A stretch of DNA of 64,000 nucleotides from Morchella semilibera (GCA_009192285.1 WBVU01000009.1:1860001-1924000); one strand, 5' to 3'. Shown: positions 37,129-48,886, numbered from the stretch's first letter. The notes: generated by a model not told the origin, from the letters alone. Translations and numbers: made by a program.

Positions 37129-40100
37129 GCGATTAATTTTTGAATAATAATGCATAATATTTATCATGTTTTTCCTTTTTTTGGAAGGGGGGATGGCGAG
37201 CCGACATGAAACGGATCACTGTTTGGTTGGTTTGGGCTGGATGGGGGTTGGGTTACACTCCTTGCTTTTCTACATTGATCAATTGGGTACAAAATGGGAC
37301 ATTTGGACATGGTTAATGCCTGTAGAAAAACACATTAAATAATTAGAAAACCAATATAATTTCTTCTAATCATCATTATCCTCCTCCTCATAATTATCAC
37401 TACCGACACCACTTATCAGAGTTACGCTTGTGATTTGTACATGATAGGTCCCATGGGTAGCGCGACCGGCGCGAATGATCGCATCGCATCGTGTGCTCAA
37501 AACACTATGGGAATAAAGTTTACCTGGCTAGCTGGCTCCCCCTACTATACATATACAACATGAACACAGATGGCTGTTTCTGAGCCCCGAGCGTCGCGCT
37601 GGCGCCAGCTACCCAGAAGTTCCACACCGCAGCATGCATTCCCGTCTTTTTACCCACTCGCTTTCTTTCTTTCTCTCTATCCTACGGCGCGCAGGCTGCT
37701 AAAATAAAATAAAATAAATAAATCTCAGCACACTCACGCTCATGATCACGATCACACTGAAGGTTCTAATCTCTTACTTGCAGCTATTGACCTTTCATGT
37801 GGCTGCTATGGTAAGCCTCGTCCGTCGCCCTATCGGTCTATCAACCTATTTCACTCTCCAGATCTCACCTGAAGTTCATTCTATCTTTTATTTCCTGCTG
37901 ATCCAGTGCCCACCAGAGTGAAGTGCACTTTTCTAATAAATCATGAGGTTGGGAGCCCTTTCCCACCCGCCGAGAAAAAGAAAAGAAACCCTGTAACCTC
38001 CAGAAAGTAAACATCCGCATCCCACAAAAAAAAATACCATCCATCTACAGGTACACTTCCCCATTTGTCCTCCTTTCTCCTTGCTACTCTCCCTTCCTTT
38101 CCTTTTCTTCCCCTCTGTAACCACACCTCCTTATTTTCGGTGGGTCACGGCGCTTTGTGTTTCTACTGCCTCGGTCATTTGGCCATTACTGTTTACTCCT
38201 ATGTACCTGCGTTGCAACTAATCACGTGATAGTTGTCATGTATATAATCAGTGTATCGATCATTGACACCACCCAATAGAAAATAGAAACACGGGATGAT
38301 TCCAAGTAATGTTTTCCTTTTTTTTTGGGGGGGGGGGGTGTGGCTTTTTGTCTTGGACTAAAATAGCGAGAGCTAAGTAAATTGCTTTTTTACGTGTAGA
38401 TCGTGGGTGTGGGGTTGTTGTTGTTGTTAAGGTTTGGTGCGTGTTTGCCTAGGCAGATAGGTGATAGCTGGGCTGGGTTGGACTGAGTTGGGAGTGTGGT
38501 CCACCAGTGAATCTATTCATCTCTACTGAATGGCGCCCTAAGGTGGCTCACATCATATGTGGGAATGTGTTTTTGGAAGTGATTTTTCACCCCGAGTTTT
38601 AGTGCTATTCTTTTTTGGTTCTGCCCTTTTTAGTCTCAGATAGCAGACGAGATCTAGGCCCGACTGACTGGCTGGCCTTTTCCGTGGGTGTAGGGGTTTT
38701 TTTTTTTTTTTACTTTGTGGTTAATTATCTGCACAGCTCATGTCTTGGCCGCCTTGTAATATAGTCCTGAGGTTTTTACTCGATGACGTGCTGAGAAGGT
38801 GGTAAGCTTCGACGAAAAGGAAAAGGGCACATAAAATGGCTGCACCTACACAAAAGGGTGAGCATTGTATTGTGATCGACAGGACCATCGAGAAAGCTAC
38901 TTGCTCGCTTGTTGTGGCCCAATGATAGCGCGCTCAGTGGCTGTTGCTCCTGAACGCCGCCGTTGACAAGAGTGGAAGTATGGAACTCCCCGATTCCTCG
39001 TCTCTTGAGGCAATCTTGTGCGACGGATCTGCGAGACAAAGACAAATAACCTATTTGGGACGTCTCCCCACGTGTGTCTTAAGCTTTTTAGGGGATAAGC
39101 TGGACTATTGCGGGTAGTGATCGTCATTGGGTGGGGTTCGCGGTGGGAGCAGCGGGTCAGTGGTGCAGCGCAGTGACACATGTTGTGACCTAAGCTGAGG
39201 GAGTCAGTTGCCGTGTGATGTGTAAGTGTGAGAAGAAGATATGCGCATGCATCAGACGGACACCGCCATCACCACCACCATCATCATCATCATGATATCT
39301 ATTGCTCCGATGCTACACGAAATGTTTGTTAGTTGAGAACAAGTGAGAGTTCGCAGGTACCTTCCATTCCAACTTAGATCAGCTACGGGGTGCCCGAAAT
39401 CTTACCATCATCAGCCATACATTTTGGCATTGCACAAAGCACGTGAAGCGTAACAAGATCATCTCGGGGACTGTCTCTGTCAGTTACGCTCTCCAGCACT
39501 CATGCAAGTGCCTACATAATGTAGGTACTCTACTCTACTCTACCTGTGTCAAAACCTCAATTCCGGCACGCAAATGAAGAAGTACCTGTACCTACATAAA
39601 TGTGCTTTTGATCTGTATCGTATGCACATTATATTTGTCACCCTGTTTACCCCCGCTGTCAAACGAACCCGTACCATGATGTGCTTCTACGACACGACAA
39701 GAACAACAACGGCATAGAGTGTCCTAATTCGGGCCCTGCCAAGCCTTATCCCGTATACAAATGGGGCCGTAATGCTTCGGGCAACTAGCGATCAGTCCTT
39801 CGGGAATTTCGGAACAGATAGCTTAGTTCGTTGTGCACGGAACAGTCTTACTCAGGCGCCTTTATGTAGACGGTACACTTGGCACCGGTTGCGAAAATTA
39901 AAAGAACCGAGGTCGGACCTAGCCAACGGAATGGCTTGATATCCGAGTCACCGAGACGGATGCCCAGAGCGGAAAATTTAAGACGTGAAACATGTATGGG
40001 GGATGGCTTCTTCATGAGCGTTTACTAACCCCGATTTATGTTAGCGACTGGCGAAATGTCTCAATGCTTCACGATGGTCTGGGATCTTGGTATTCTTACT

Positions 40101-41983
40101 CTAGAATTGTTTGCCCGAGTGCTCCAGGTAGGGTACCTAGGTGCGTCTATCTGGTTTCGATTGATGGTGGTGTTGTATTTAGAAACAGAGGCAGCAACGA
40201 ACAGAGACAAAGTTCTTCGGAGGAACACGTATGCGTTACCTGTCCAGAACATGTTTAAGGTCTAAGGGACATTACTGCGAAAAACCAACAACCTCGCGCT
40301 CTTCTACGAACCCGAGTGATTTAGGCAAAATGGAGTAGTAAATTTTAGGGTATATATATCAATAGATATCATCTTGTCGTTGTGCCGCGCTGTCACGTTG
40401 ATAATCTCAATGGTGCACGCTCAGGGTTAGGTGTTGTGTGCATAGTGCCTGCATGTGTGAACCTTGAGTTGTAGTCACTTATTATCACTCGTTTCATGGA
40501 TTTAGGCATCCCGCATACGCACAGTAGCTAAATGGTGTAGAAGGTGGCTGATAGATTCTCACATCATGCACGACACGACAACTACCGCAATACCCGTAGA
40601 TGGTACTCTTGAGGCAAACAGTCTTCATGAGGATTTGGGAGTCAATGGTTTAGAGGTATGCGCATGTACACGTACATATTATTGTGCTCATTATAACATC
40701 GTGGATGAAATGGTGTAGCTCGCCCCAACCTACGACTCATAGCACATCTTTTATTGTCGATATCTGAGATGTGATCGCCTTCGTATTGTTTGGGTGTTCG
40801 ATCAGTTGCATTGACATTACGATGTTATGATGGACGCCTGAATGAGACTCTGGGATTTTCGATCGCTTCTTCTTATATCACTATTTACTTATCAAGTCCT
40901 GAGGAGAATTAAATCGGTTCTTATGATATCAATGGTGGGTAATCTCCTAGATTTTTTCGTATGACTTGCTGGGACCGCTTATAACTCGAAGATAGTCACA
41001 TTACCATATTTCCAGTCCAAAAAAGAACTCGAAAACTTCGGAGCCCAACCACACAAACAAAAAAACAAACATCCTCCAGCAAGGGGCGTAGGGGCATGGA
41101 GGTATATAGGGTATTGTGAGTACTCTTAAATTTTTGGTTGGTTGTTACGCTGGTAGTAGTGAGAGTCCTCGCTTAATTGTGAGGATATCAACAAAATCCT
41201 GTAGGATACAGAACGGCAAACTTTTTTCTTCAGGACAGATTGTGCTCACGAATTTTTGCCGCGGAATATCGCATATATTTCTCGCATATTCTAGTCACTC
41301 TGGTTGCACTCAGAAAGACACGTTATCAACCCTGGTTCGGCTGCTGTGTCTTGGCGCAAATATCTGCAAATGATCATTGGCACGCGAACGTTTGATAACT
41401 TTCCCTCAACGCGGGAGAAATTAAGCCTACGACACGTATTAACTGGATATCCTATAGATTTTATATCCCTTACCTTGAATGATTTGATTGCAGATATAAC
41501 GAACATGCTCTGCCCCATCATGTTTGCGAGTTGAGTTTTGTAACCATATCAATATCCAATATCGCGAGAACACAAGACGCAACCCTGACTTCACCGTCAT
41601 ACACCCCCTTCTCCAGAACCTCAACACTCGTCATGCGATACCTATTCAGGCATCCCATCGTACACACTAAACCCAACCCTGCATTTTTGCTTACTTATCA
41701 CTACCCCCTCCTAAGGGAACACTCCAATTCAGGCGTCCATCGCATGCCCAATCAGAACAACGAGCTTTTTTTCTTCTCCTTGCCCCCGTCGTCGATCGCT
41801 CGTCGGGAAATCCCTATATATAAAGCAGTAGGTCAATTGATAGAGCTCTGATCCAAGAGAGACTAAGATCTGGGGCGTAAGAAAAGAAGGAGCACACATT
41901 TTAAAGTTTTTAGCTTCCAATCCTCCCAAATAAGTTTCAATTCCTGAAACAAGCCAGGCCACGACGAGAACGAGATTACCTCG
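37129..41983. other. Gene-free 4.9 kb spacer
   Basis: T-runs, AAAAT repeats (37699-37722), CAT/CAC microsatellite near 39270-39295 and CTACT repeats near 39528. Two overlapping minus-strand frames (38776-39181) read through one another without domain features. Between 39600 and 41600 the sequence looks like unconstrained or decayed DNA. I see no gene. Confidence 0.5.
41815..41824 (+). promoter_or_regulatory. TATA box of the RGG-tail gene
   Basis: TATATATAAA 160 bases upstream of the start codon at 41984; the only strong TATA element in that upstream region. Confidence 0.4.
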
Positions 41984-42604
41984 ATGGCCCAGAATCTTCG
42001 TCAACGATACCCTCTATACGATCTAGGCGTCGATCCAAACTGGTATATTCCATGGGTCCAAATCACTCCGGGCCCCAAATGGAATGCCCTACCGCCACGG
42101 ACGTACAAGGTCCCGTACTGGGTTGGCGCGACTAAAACGGTGCTACCGTTGTGGATGTTTAATACCGCCGGTGAGCTTCTTGATAATCTGGAGTGGGACG
42201 ATGGGGGCCAGGGTTATACGGCGAATGTATATGAGGTTTCCTGGACCGATGGACCAGGGTCTGGGGGTGGAGGTGGAGGTGGGGGCTTCGGTGGCGGTGA
42301 TCGGGGTGGGCGGGGCGGCGGTAGAGGCGGCGGCGGCGGTGGATGGGGTGGTTTTGATAGAGGCGGCGGTGGTGGCGGTAGGGGGGGTGGAGGTGGCTAT
42401 AGGGGCGGTGGAGGTGGTGATCGGGGCAGGGCTGAGTACCGAGTTGGAGGAGATCGGGGTGGTAGAGGCGGTGGTGATAGAGGCGGTGGAGGTGGCGGCT
42501 ATAGAGGAGGGGGAGATAGAGGAGGAAGAGGAGGCGGCGACAGAGGAGGTAGAGGCGGTGGTGATAGAGGTGGTAGAGGCGGTAGAGGCCGTGGCACCTA
42601 TTAA
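41984..42604 (+). CDS. Orphan protein with C-terminal RGG/GAR tail
   Basis: Single exon of 206 residues with a good start context (CTCGATGGCC). Residues 1-90 form a compact aromatic-rich region with no family I recognise: WYIPWVQITPGPKWNALPP, then PYWVGATKTVLPLWMFN and LEWDDGGQGYTANVYEVSW. Residues about 92-206 are almost only Gly, Arg, Asp and Tyr, with repeated RGG, GGGDRGG and GGYRGG units, like the glycine-arginine-rich tails of fibrillarin and RNA helicases. Such tails bind RNA, are arginine-methylated and promote condensates (known of the class, inferred here). The repeat codons are varied rather than one pure microsatellite, which supports protein-level selection. No RRM or helicase motif is present. 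Confidence 0.7.
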   Translation: MAQNLRQRYPLYDLGVDPNWYIPWVQITPGPKWNALPPRTYKVPYWVGATKTVLPLWMFNTAGELLDNLEWDDGGQGYTANVYEVSWTDGPGSGGGGGGGGFGGGDRGGRGGGRGGGGGGWGGFDRGGGGGGRGGGGGYRGGGGGDRGRAEYRVGGDRGGRGGGDRGGGGGGYRGGGDRGGRGGGDRGGRGGGDRGGRGGRGRGTY

Positions 42605-43575
42605 GAAAAGATTGGGAAAAAGTGACAAAGCTGCTTTGCAACTTTACAAACTTTACATGAGGTATTCCGACTACTGCTTGAAACGTATTTATTCAGATAT
42701 TATTTCCTTTGTAAGATGTTAGCAAGCTGGAAATTTTCGTATGAAAGGGCGATTTGTGAGAGAGGGAGAGAGGGAGAGCGAGGTGGAGGGGGGGAGGGAG
42801 AGAGGGCGAGAGGGGGATACTTTACTACATGTATGTAACCACTTGCATACAAAAAAACCATCTCATTTGTAATCACTTTGGCTGTATTATCACCGTGTGG
42901 CTCCTACTGTTATTACTTTCACTATTAGCATTAACTATCACTACTGATTGGCGCCTATATCAGTAGAGCAAAGGCCAAGCCACCATACCGATTAAATCAA
43001 TGCCGATTAGATAAGGTGTATAATTACGCACCTCTACCTACATTATGTAGACTGACATTGCATGCATAATACATACACCTACCGAGTACGGTCTTCGGAA
43101 GTAACGCCCTCTTAACGTCTCGAGACATAACAACCCTTGCTCGTGGGGGCGAAGTGGGTGGTTAGGGCTCTCAGGTTCCTTGTCGCGATTCCCACACCGT
43201 GGCTTTCATGGAGCAATTCCAGAGATGCCATCTGTGGGAAAGAGAGCTATCCAATTAGCTGGTTATTCAAGATTTATATTGGAGGGGAAGAACCTGCTAT
43301 ATGGGATGTTGTGGTATTGGGTAAACTAGGCCTAGACGACTGTCTGTGGTATAATCACGGGGTGTCACTCGTATAAACTATAAGGGGGAGAATGGATATA
43401 TTGGGAAGAGAAAGATTGAAATGTGAAGGGATTCTAATCGTGGATAGGGAGGGTGGTTTTGCTGACTACATGGGTAGTGTGGGTTGCTGAACGTAGATGT
43501 GTATTCCGTTTGTCTGTGTGTCTGGCCAGGCCGGGCTCGGGTTACCCAAATCCGTGAAGTGATATCTGGGTCTAT

Positions 43576-43904
43576 AACGTATTTCACCGTGTACCCGCTC
43601 ACCACCGGGTAGCCGCCCAAGAACAGCCCGTTGCAGAAAGAATGAAGTACAAATTAGTTTAACTATTCGGAAGATTTCTTTATCTATAATACTGTATTCT
43701 GGGCCAGTCTCGAGTGATGTGGCATGGGGTAAACTTGAAGTGGTGGGGTGGCCCCAATGAAGCGCTAGGGGATTTTTTGGGTCGTTTATATGATTATTAC
43801 GGGATTTTGTCAATGGGTAATCAGTCTCATGGGTTTGAATAGCAATATGTATGGGCGGGTGGGCGGCTACCTGGTGATGAGCGGGTACAGAGTGAAATAC
43901 GTTA
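43576..43904. repeat. Inverted repeat with about 44 bp arms
   Basis: ATAACGTATTTCACCGTGTA..GGGTAGCCGCCCA at 43576-43619 is reverse-complemented, with five or six differences, at 43860-43904. The spacer is about 240 bases. Both arms read, in opposite orientation, as the similar peptides GGYPVVSGYTVKYV and GGYLVMSGYRVKYV, so the arms could be inverted copies of a once-coding fragment or the ends of a foldback element. Confidence 0.6.
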
Positions 43905-44004
43905 CATATACAATCGGTGAATTATTTACTTATTTGTACTTCATACATGCAAGATCGGTGAATGGCAATGAGAGGTATGGTGCGGTAAACGTGTCAAAAG
44001 TGAT

Positions 44005-44287
44005 TTTACCAACGGTGGTAAATTATTTTACCACCGGTGGTGAAAATAATACTAGCATTTATACCTTAAAATGGATAAAAGCACAGACCTTTTGGCCAAA
44101 AGGGGCTATATAATGCCAGTATATATGAACATTGTCCACTGGTGGGGAATTTCACCACCGGTGGCAGCTATTTTACCACCGGTGGAAACTGTTGGTATTA
44201 ATGATAATGCAGAATAAAGACTGAAAGTCAGCATTTATACTGGAACAAGGACTGAAATTCAGTGCTTATACCACCGTTGGTAAAATT
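44005..44287. repeat. Array of six TTTACCACCGGTGGTAAA-like palindromes
   Basis: Palindrome copies at about 44005-44022 (TTTACCAACGGTGGTAAA), 44027-44046, 44135-44146 (CCACTGGTGG), 44150-44166, 44170-44188 and 44268-44287 (ACCACCGTTGGTAAAAT). The core ACCACCGGTGGT is kept or one base off in each, while spacers are unrelated. Irregular spacing argues against a simple tandem satellite. Confidence 0.75.
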
Positions 44288-44750
44288 GCTTTTGACATTT
44301 ACCGCTCCATAATGAGAGGTGGGGGAATTTGTTCTCGCTACTTTCATAAAGAGGCTGCGGTATTAACTTACAAAAATCTGACTGTGGTATATACATGTAT
44401 ATCACTCGCAATATTTATCAGCATTATAATAAGGCTTGTTGTTCGCCCCTTCTAGTAAACCTTCTCCCAGGGAATAAGCACAATTATTCGTTTCTTACTA
44501 CATGAATTTAAGTATCCGTCCTCATTTCGCCCACATTTCATGATCATCTTTACCTCTCCAGCAGCCTATACATATCTAAGTTATCTACATAGGTTTGCAA
44601 GATGCCCCATTAGTTTTTGGGGAGCATATAAGTCATTCAACACATTGCTTTCATGTCCCCCTTCTTTTTCAGATATTCCCTCCAGTACTCTCACAGGGCG
44701 CGCGCTCTTCTTAGTTCATATCCCTAGTGTACCGAGAATCTCGGATGAGT

Positions 44751-45474
44751 TATCCTGCCGGTAGGATACCGGTGAGTATCCTTGGATAGTGATATGACAT
44801 CCAACGAAATAGGATAAGCTCCTCATCCTGCTGCTGATGATATGATATCCATATTATTGGGTACTAGGCCTCTTAAATCGGGGTATGCCATCTTATATGG
44901 AGGATATTCAGCAGGCGGCAGTAGGCGGCAGCACGCGGCAGCAGGTAGCGGCAGGTAGCGGCAGGTAGCGGCAGGCGGCGGCGGGCGGGCGGGCGGGCGG
45001 GCGGGCGGGTGGCTGTGCTAGTAGCACAGGACAGCGTGGAGCTGAAAACCTCTAAGTCCTACAGTACCATCATCATCATCATCATCACCATCATCATCAA
45101 GGGAATATGATATAAATGCGGGCATACAGGTAGGTTATAGGTCAATCAAACCCTATATTGCCAGATCTATGCGCATATCCTTCTTTGAACAATTGTATTC
45201 CCCAACTTTTACAACCCCATTGATGTAAAAGATAATTTGAAGATGCTGTTGATGGAATTAGTTATTGATTAATGTAACTATTGATATTCGGGTGGGGAAG
45301 GGAATTATCTTCATGATGATCGGCGCTTATCCTGCCAGATATCCTCCTATTAGGATATCCAGAAGATATCCTCCTAATAGGATATCTAGATGATTGACAT
45401 GTGATTATCCCCTAATAGGTATAAAATATCCAAAAACAGCACAATGTCTCAAAGTTATCCTCCAGCAGGATATC
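44751..45474. repeat. Family of TATCCT-N-AGGATA palindromes
   Basis: Palindromes at 44751-44768 (TATCCTGCCGGTAGGATA), 44777-44788 (TATCCTTGGATA), 45338-45359 and 45365-45386 (two near-identical copies of GATATCCTCCTAWTAGGATA), 45403-45422 and 45455-45474. The arms stay the same while the central 2-6 bases vary. Confidence 0.65.
44911..45012. repeat. GC-rich minisatellite (GGCAGGTAGC)n then (GCGG)n
   Basis: GGCGGCAGTA/GGCAGCACGC-type decamers turn into three or four copies of GGCAGGTAGC, then into about seven GGGC/GCGG tetramers. A (CAT)n run follows at about 45066-45099. Confidence 0.8.
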
Positions 45475-47213
45475 TTATCCCAATTTTGGGGATGCCGTAT
45501 CCCGTACAGTACAAAAGTTGGTACCCTAGGGATATCTTTGTCGATCTACGATGATCTTATATCCTCATAAGTCAAGCGCCTACTAGCTAGATCCACGAGC
45601 TTTCTTGCTAATTTGACCCTCCTAGACCTTTCAAATATATTGATCTGGTAGTATTATAGGGCCAATTACCTCCGTAGCCAGCAGGGTTTCGGTTCTCTTG
45701 GCCCCTGCTACGAATGATGAATACTTTCTCTATGTAGAGCTAGTCTTTTATCCATCTTTGATTCAAATTGACTACTGCTCGTTGATTGACTGGGTTAAAC
45801 ATCTTGTTCCTAGTCATTTCTTTCGTGTTATCGCCTCTTTCACCTTTATATAGTGGCATTTTCTAACCCCGTCCTCTCACCACGAACTCCTGGGATGAGG
45901 CCCACATACTAAAACTTCCCCCCCTTAGTAAAGGCCTGGAACTTGGGAATTATACCCTAAATATTGCATTATTGGCCACAATAATAAGGCATATCAACTC
46001 ACTTTGGGTTTCCTGGGCGGCGGCTGTGCGCTCAACGGGTAAAGTGCAATGTAGATTCTTCAAAATCTCCCGCTGGTGCGAGCAGTATAGTCCCCACAGA
46101 CCTATGCAATGAAACAGGAATTAGGGTATCCTAAGATTCTTAATACACCGACCGAAAAAGATGTTTAGGGAGGACATGAGTGGGGGTCGGGGTTTCCATA
46201 AACCCAGGTAGGTTCAGGAACTCATGCCAGACTCTGGACTAAGTTGACTTAGCGGCTCATCGGGGCCATCCTTTGCCTACGACTCCGAGAGAGGGCCAGA
46301 TTTGTCGGTGGTAGGTAGGGGGGCGGCCGGAAAGCACAAACCTTTCGCGGGATGATAATTATGGCTCTTTTATACTCGGGTCTTGCACCCGCTTCCATCA
46401 TTAGTATGCTAGTTATTGATGAGTTTGGATTGGGCTTGGACCAACCCGAAATATTATGCTCTGCTTATGTGGGATAGCAGGCGAGCCTTTTCTCATCCCA
46501 TGATTATGCCCGCGGTAGCCGGACAGAAATAGGAGTGGGGAGTTGGTGAGTCTCAGGCGGGACATACATTCTCTCTATCCAATAGAAAATGGGTTTGGGG
46601 TGCCTTGGGGCCTTTGTATAGTGATATTCATGTGCTGAGGTGACAGTTGCAGCAGCGAGGGGGTAGGAGTGGGTAATTAGCAGATGCTTGTACTGTGATC
46701 ATGTTGGGTAGGGGATTGTGTGAGGACAATAGCTAGACAAGACAATTCACTACACCGTGGCAGTATCAGCATAGGGGAGATAGGGTAAATATGCACCTGT
46801 ATTGTGTTCTGGATATATTGGTGTGTTATTTCGAACTTTTACCCTTCACGATGGCATAGACGTGGGTGATACTCATGCTGGTGGATGGCTGCGGGTTATA
46901 CTGATATAGCTGAGTGTGTAGCTTAGGAAAGATTTCTCTAATCTCAGGATTCGTTTATTGCATTGGCGAGTGTTTCTAGGTCTTATTCACGGATTGGCTG
47001 GTTTATATTAGGTGGAGGTTGCTGGTGTTGGGGCTGTGTTTGTGTCGGGGCAGTGATGCTTGTGGGCTGTGGATCATAGTCTAGCACTCGCCGTTCAAAA
47101 CAGCGGGCACGCTAAGACAACGCGGCGAAAAATTAGGGTTAGCCCTACCTCAATACTTGGCAGTAGATCTATTTAAACCTATTCATCTTCCCTCTTCTTA
47201 TCTTCTTATATCC

Positions 47214-47520
47214 GCCGCCGCCCCTCCCCTCCCCTCTACGCCTCCTCTTCCTCTCCCCCCCGCTCTTGCCCCTCCTCTTCCCCCTTCCCCCTCCTCTTCC
47301 TCTCCCCCTGCTCTTGCCCCTCCTCTTCCCCCCTTCCCCCCTTCCCCCTCCTCTTCCCTCCCCTCCCCCTCTACGCCTCCTCTTCCTCTCCCCTCCCCCC
47401 CCCCTCTTGCCCCTCCCCTTCCCCCTTCCCCCTCTTCCCCCTCTTCCCCCTCCCCTTCCTCTCCCCTCCCCCCTCCCCCCCTCTGCCCTCCTGCCCCCCC
47501 CCCTCTGTCCCCCCTCGTAG
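47214..47520 (+). repeat. Polypyrimidine tract, about 300 bases
   Basis: Almost pure C/T on the plus strand built from CCCCTCCTCTTCC-like units with rare purines (TTGCCC, CTACGCC). Open frames through it are only Pro/Leu/Ser repeats. It runs directly into the hairpin array that begins at 47554. Confidence 0.85.
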
Positions 47521-47553
47521 GCCCCTCGTAGGCCTACCAGGGGGTTATTTTTT

Positions 47554-48278
47554 GCCCTCCCCCTTGTGGAGGGGAGACTTTGTGCCCTCTCCTTTTCGGG
47601 GAGAGGGCACTTACTTTGTTTTGGCCCTCCCCTGGTGGGGGGGTATTTCGGCCATCTCCCCCTCCCGGGGAGATGGTCTTTATTTTTTCTGCCCCCTCCC
47701 CTGGTGGGGGGAGGCGCCCATTCTCTCCCCCTAGTGGGGAGAGTTTTTTTTTTCGGCCCTCCTCCCTCCTGTGGAGGGGGGCATTCATCCTCCCCCTTAT
47801 GGGGAGGATATTATTTTTGGCCCTCTCCCCTTCTCAGGGAGAGGGCCTCTATATGATTTTTGTCTGCCCCCTCCCTTAGTGGGAGGGGCTTTTTTTTTCA
47901 ATCTCTGGCCTCCTCCCCTTAGTGGGGAGGGGGCCTTTTTTGCGTTAGGACCCCGCGTGTTTGCCCTCTCTCCTTCATACGAAGGAGAGGGGGCTTTTTT
48001 GCGTTAGGTCTCCGCGCGCCTCCGCCCCCTCCGCCCCCTCTTCTCCCCGCATATTTGCCCTCTCTCCTTCATACGAAGGGGAGGGGGCTTTTTTGCGTTA
48101 GGTCTCCGCGCGCCTCCGCCCCCTCTTCCCCCTCTTCCCCCCGCATACCAACCCTCTCTCCTTCATATGAAGGGAGAGGGCTTTTTTGCGTTGATTCTTT
48201 TTTTTGCTCTGTGGGTTCGTGGGTTTCTTGGGTTCTGTGGGCCTCCCGCACTTCCCCCCCCTTTCATAGGGAGGGGGA
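47554..48278. repeat. Array of about 15 GC hairpins, most followed by T-runs
   Basis: Successive units have the form GCCCTCTCC-loop-GGAGAGGGC and then TTTT. Examples: 47582-47610 (GTGCCCTCTCC/GGGGAGAGGGCAC), one near 47819-47848 (GGCCCTCTCC/GGGAGAGGGCC), and 47970-48000 (GCCCTCTCTCCTTCATACG then AAGGAGAGGG). Spacing is about 45-55 bases. From 47,948 the last copies form a roughly 100 bp tandem unit containing TTTTTTGCGTTAGGTCTCCG. Arms covary: GGGGAG pairs CTCCCC in one unit, GGAGAG pairs CTCTCC in the next, GAGATGG pairs CCATCTC in another. Confidence 0.8.
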
Positions 48279-48779
48279 TTTTGCGTTAATTCAATCTGCC
48301 TCTGTTGGGCCCTGGGTGAAACCGAGGACCTAACAGAGACATGTGAATTATATCAATTTCTCTAAATGCTTGTGCGCGACAAGCTGGATCAGTACATGCA
48401 TGTATATATGTCCGATCCGTGTATGTATAACAAACTACAACATGTAATACTTGCAGGACCCACCAATCCACTCTACTACACCTTCAAGATCACCTCCGGG
48501 GCGCTCTCTTAAACACGGATATGCAGATTCTTTCGGCATACATAGTCTAGTTAGACGGCACGGTACCAGTGCATCTTAAGCTTGTAAGTTTATAATTAAT
48601 GAATTAAACTTACTTTACGTTCTAGTTGAATCATGGCACATCACTCGATTAGTAATCCTCGTTCATTCTAATATCAGGTAGGGTTTCGTTATTATACGAC
48701 CACCTGAAAGTCCGGAGGAGCGCCCCTTTCTTAGAAAAATATCTAAGATTGTGTCTCGAACGCTGTCTCTGGCTGATAA

Positions 48780-48886
48780 CTTGTCTCGAACCAGACGCTG
48801 GGTTGGGTGGTCTTAATTATTAAACCTGGCGTTACTTTGGCTCCCAGCAACGACACTAAACCCAATTGGGACTGGTTCGAGACAAG
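48780..48886. repeat. Inverted repeat with 15 bp perfect arms
   Basis: CTTGTCTCGAACCAG at 48780-48794 is exactly reverse-complemented at 48872-48886, with a 77-base spacer. A third GTCTCGAAC lies just outside at about 48753. Probably a small foldback element. Confidence 0.6.

Noticed and set aside
38776-39181. Two overlapping minus-strand frames as a small gene
   Set aside because: No signal peptide, domain or consistent intron; the two phases are equally plausible, as expected for non-coding DNA.
42084-42722. Long open frames in other phases and on the other strand over the RGG gene
   Set aside because: They are by-products of the GGN-rich codons of the RGG tail and are low-complexity (Ala/Val/Glu or Thr/Ser/Ala repeats).
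47157-48333. Proline/leucine-rich open frames over the polypyrimidine tract and hairpin array
   Set aside because: They arise from the simple C/T composition and palindromes; no conserved feature and several overlap in all phases.
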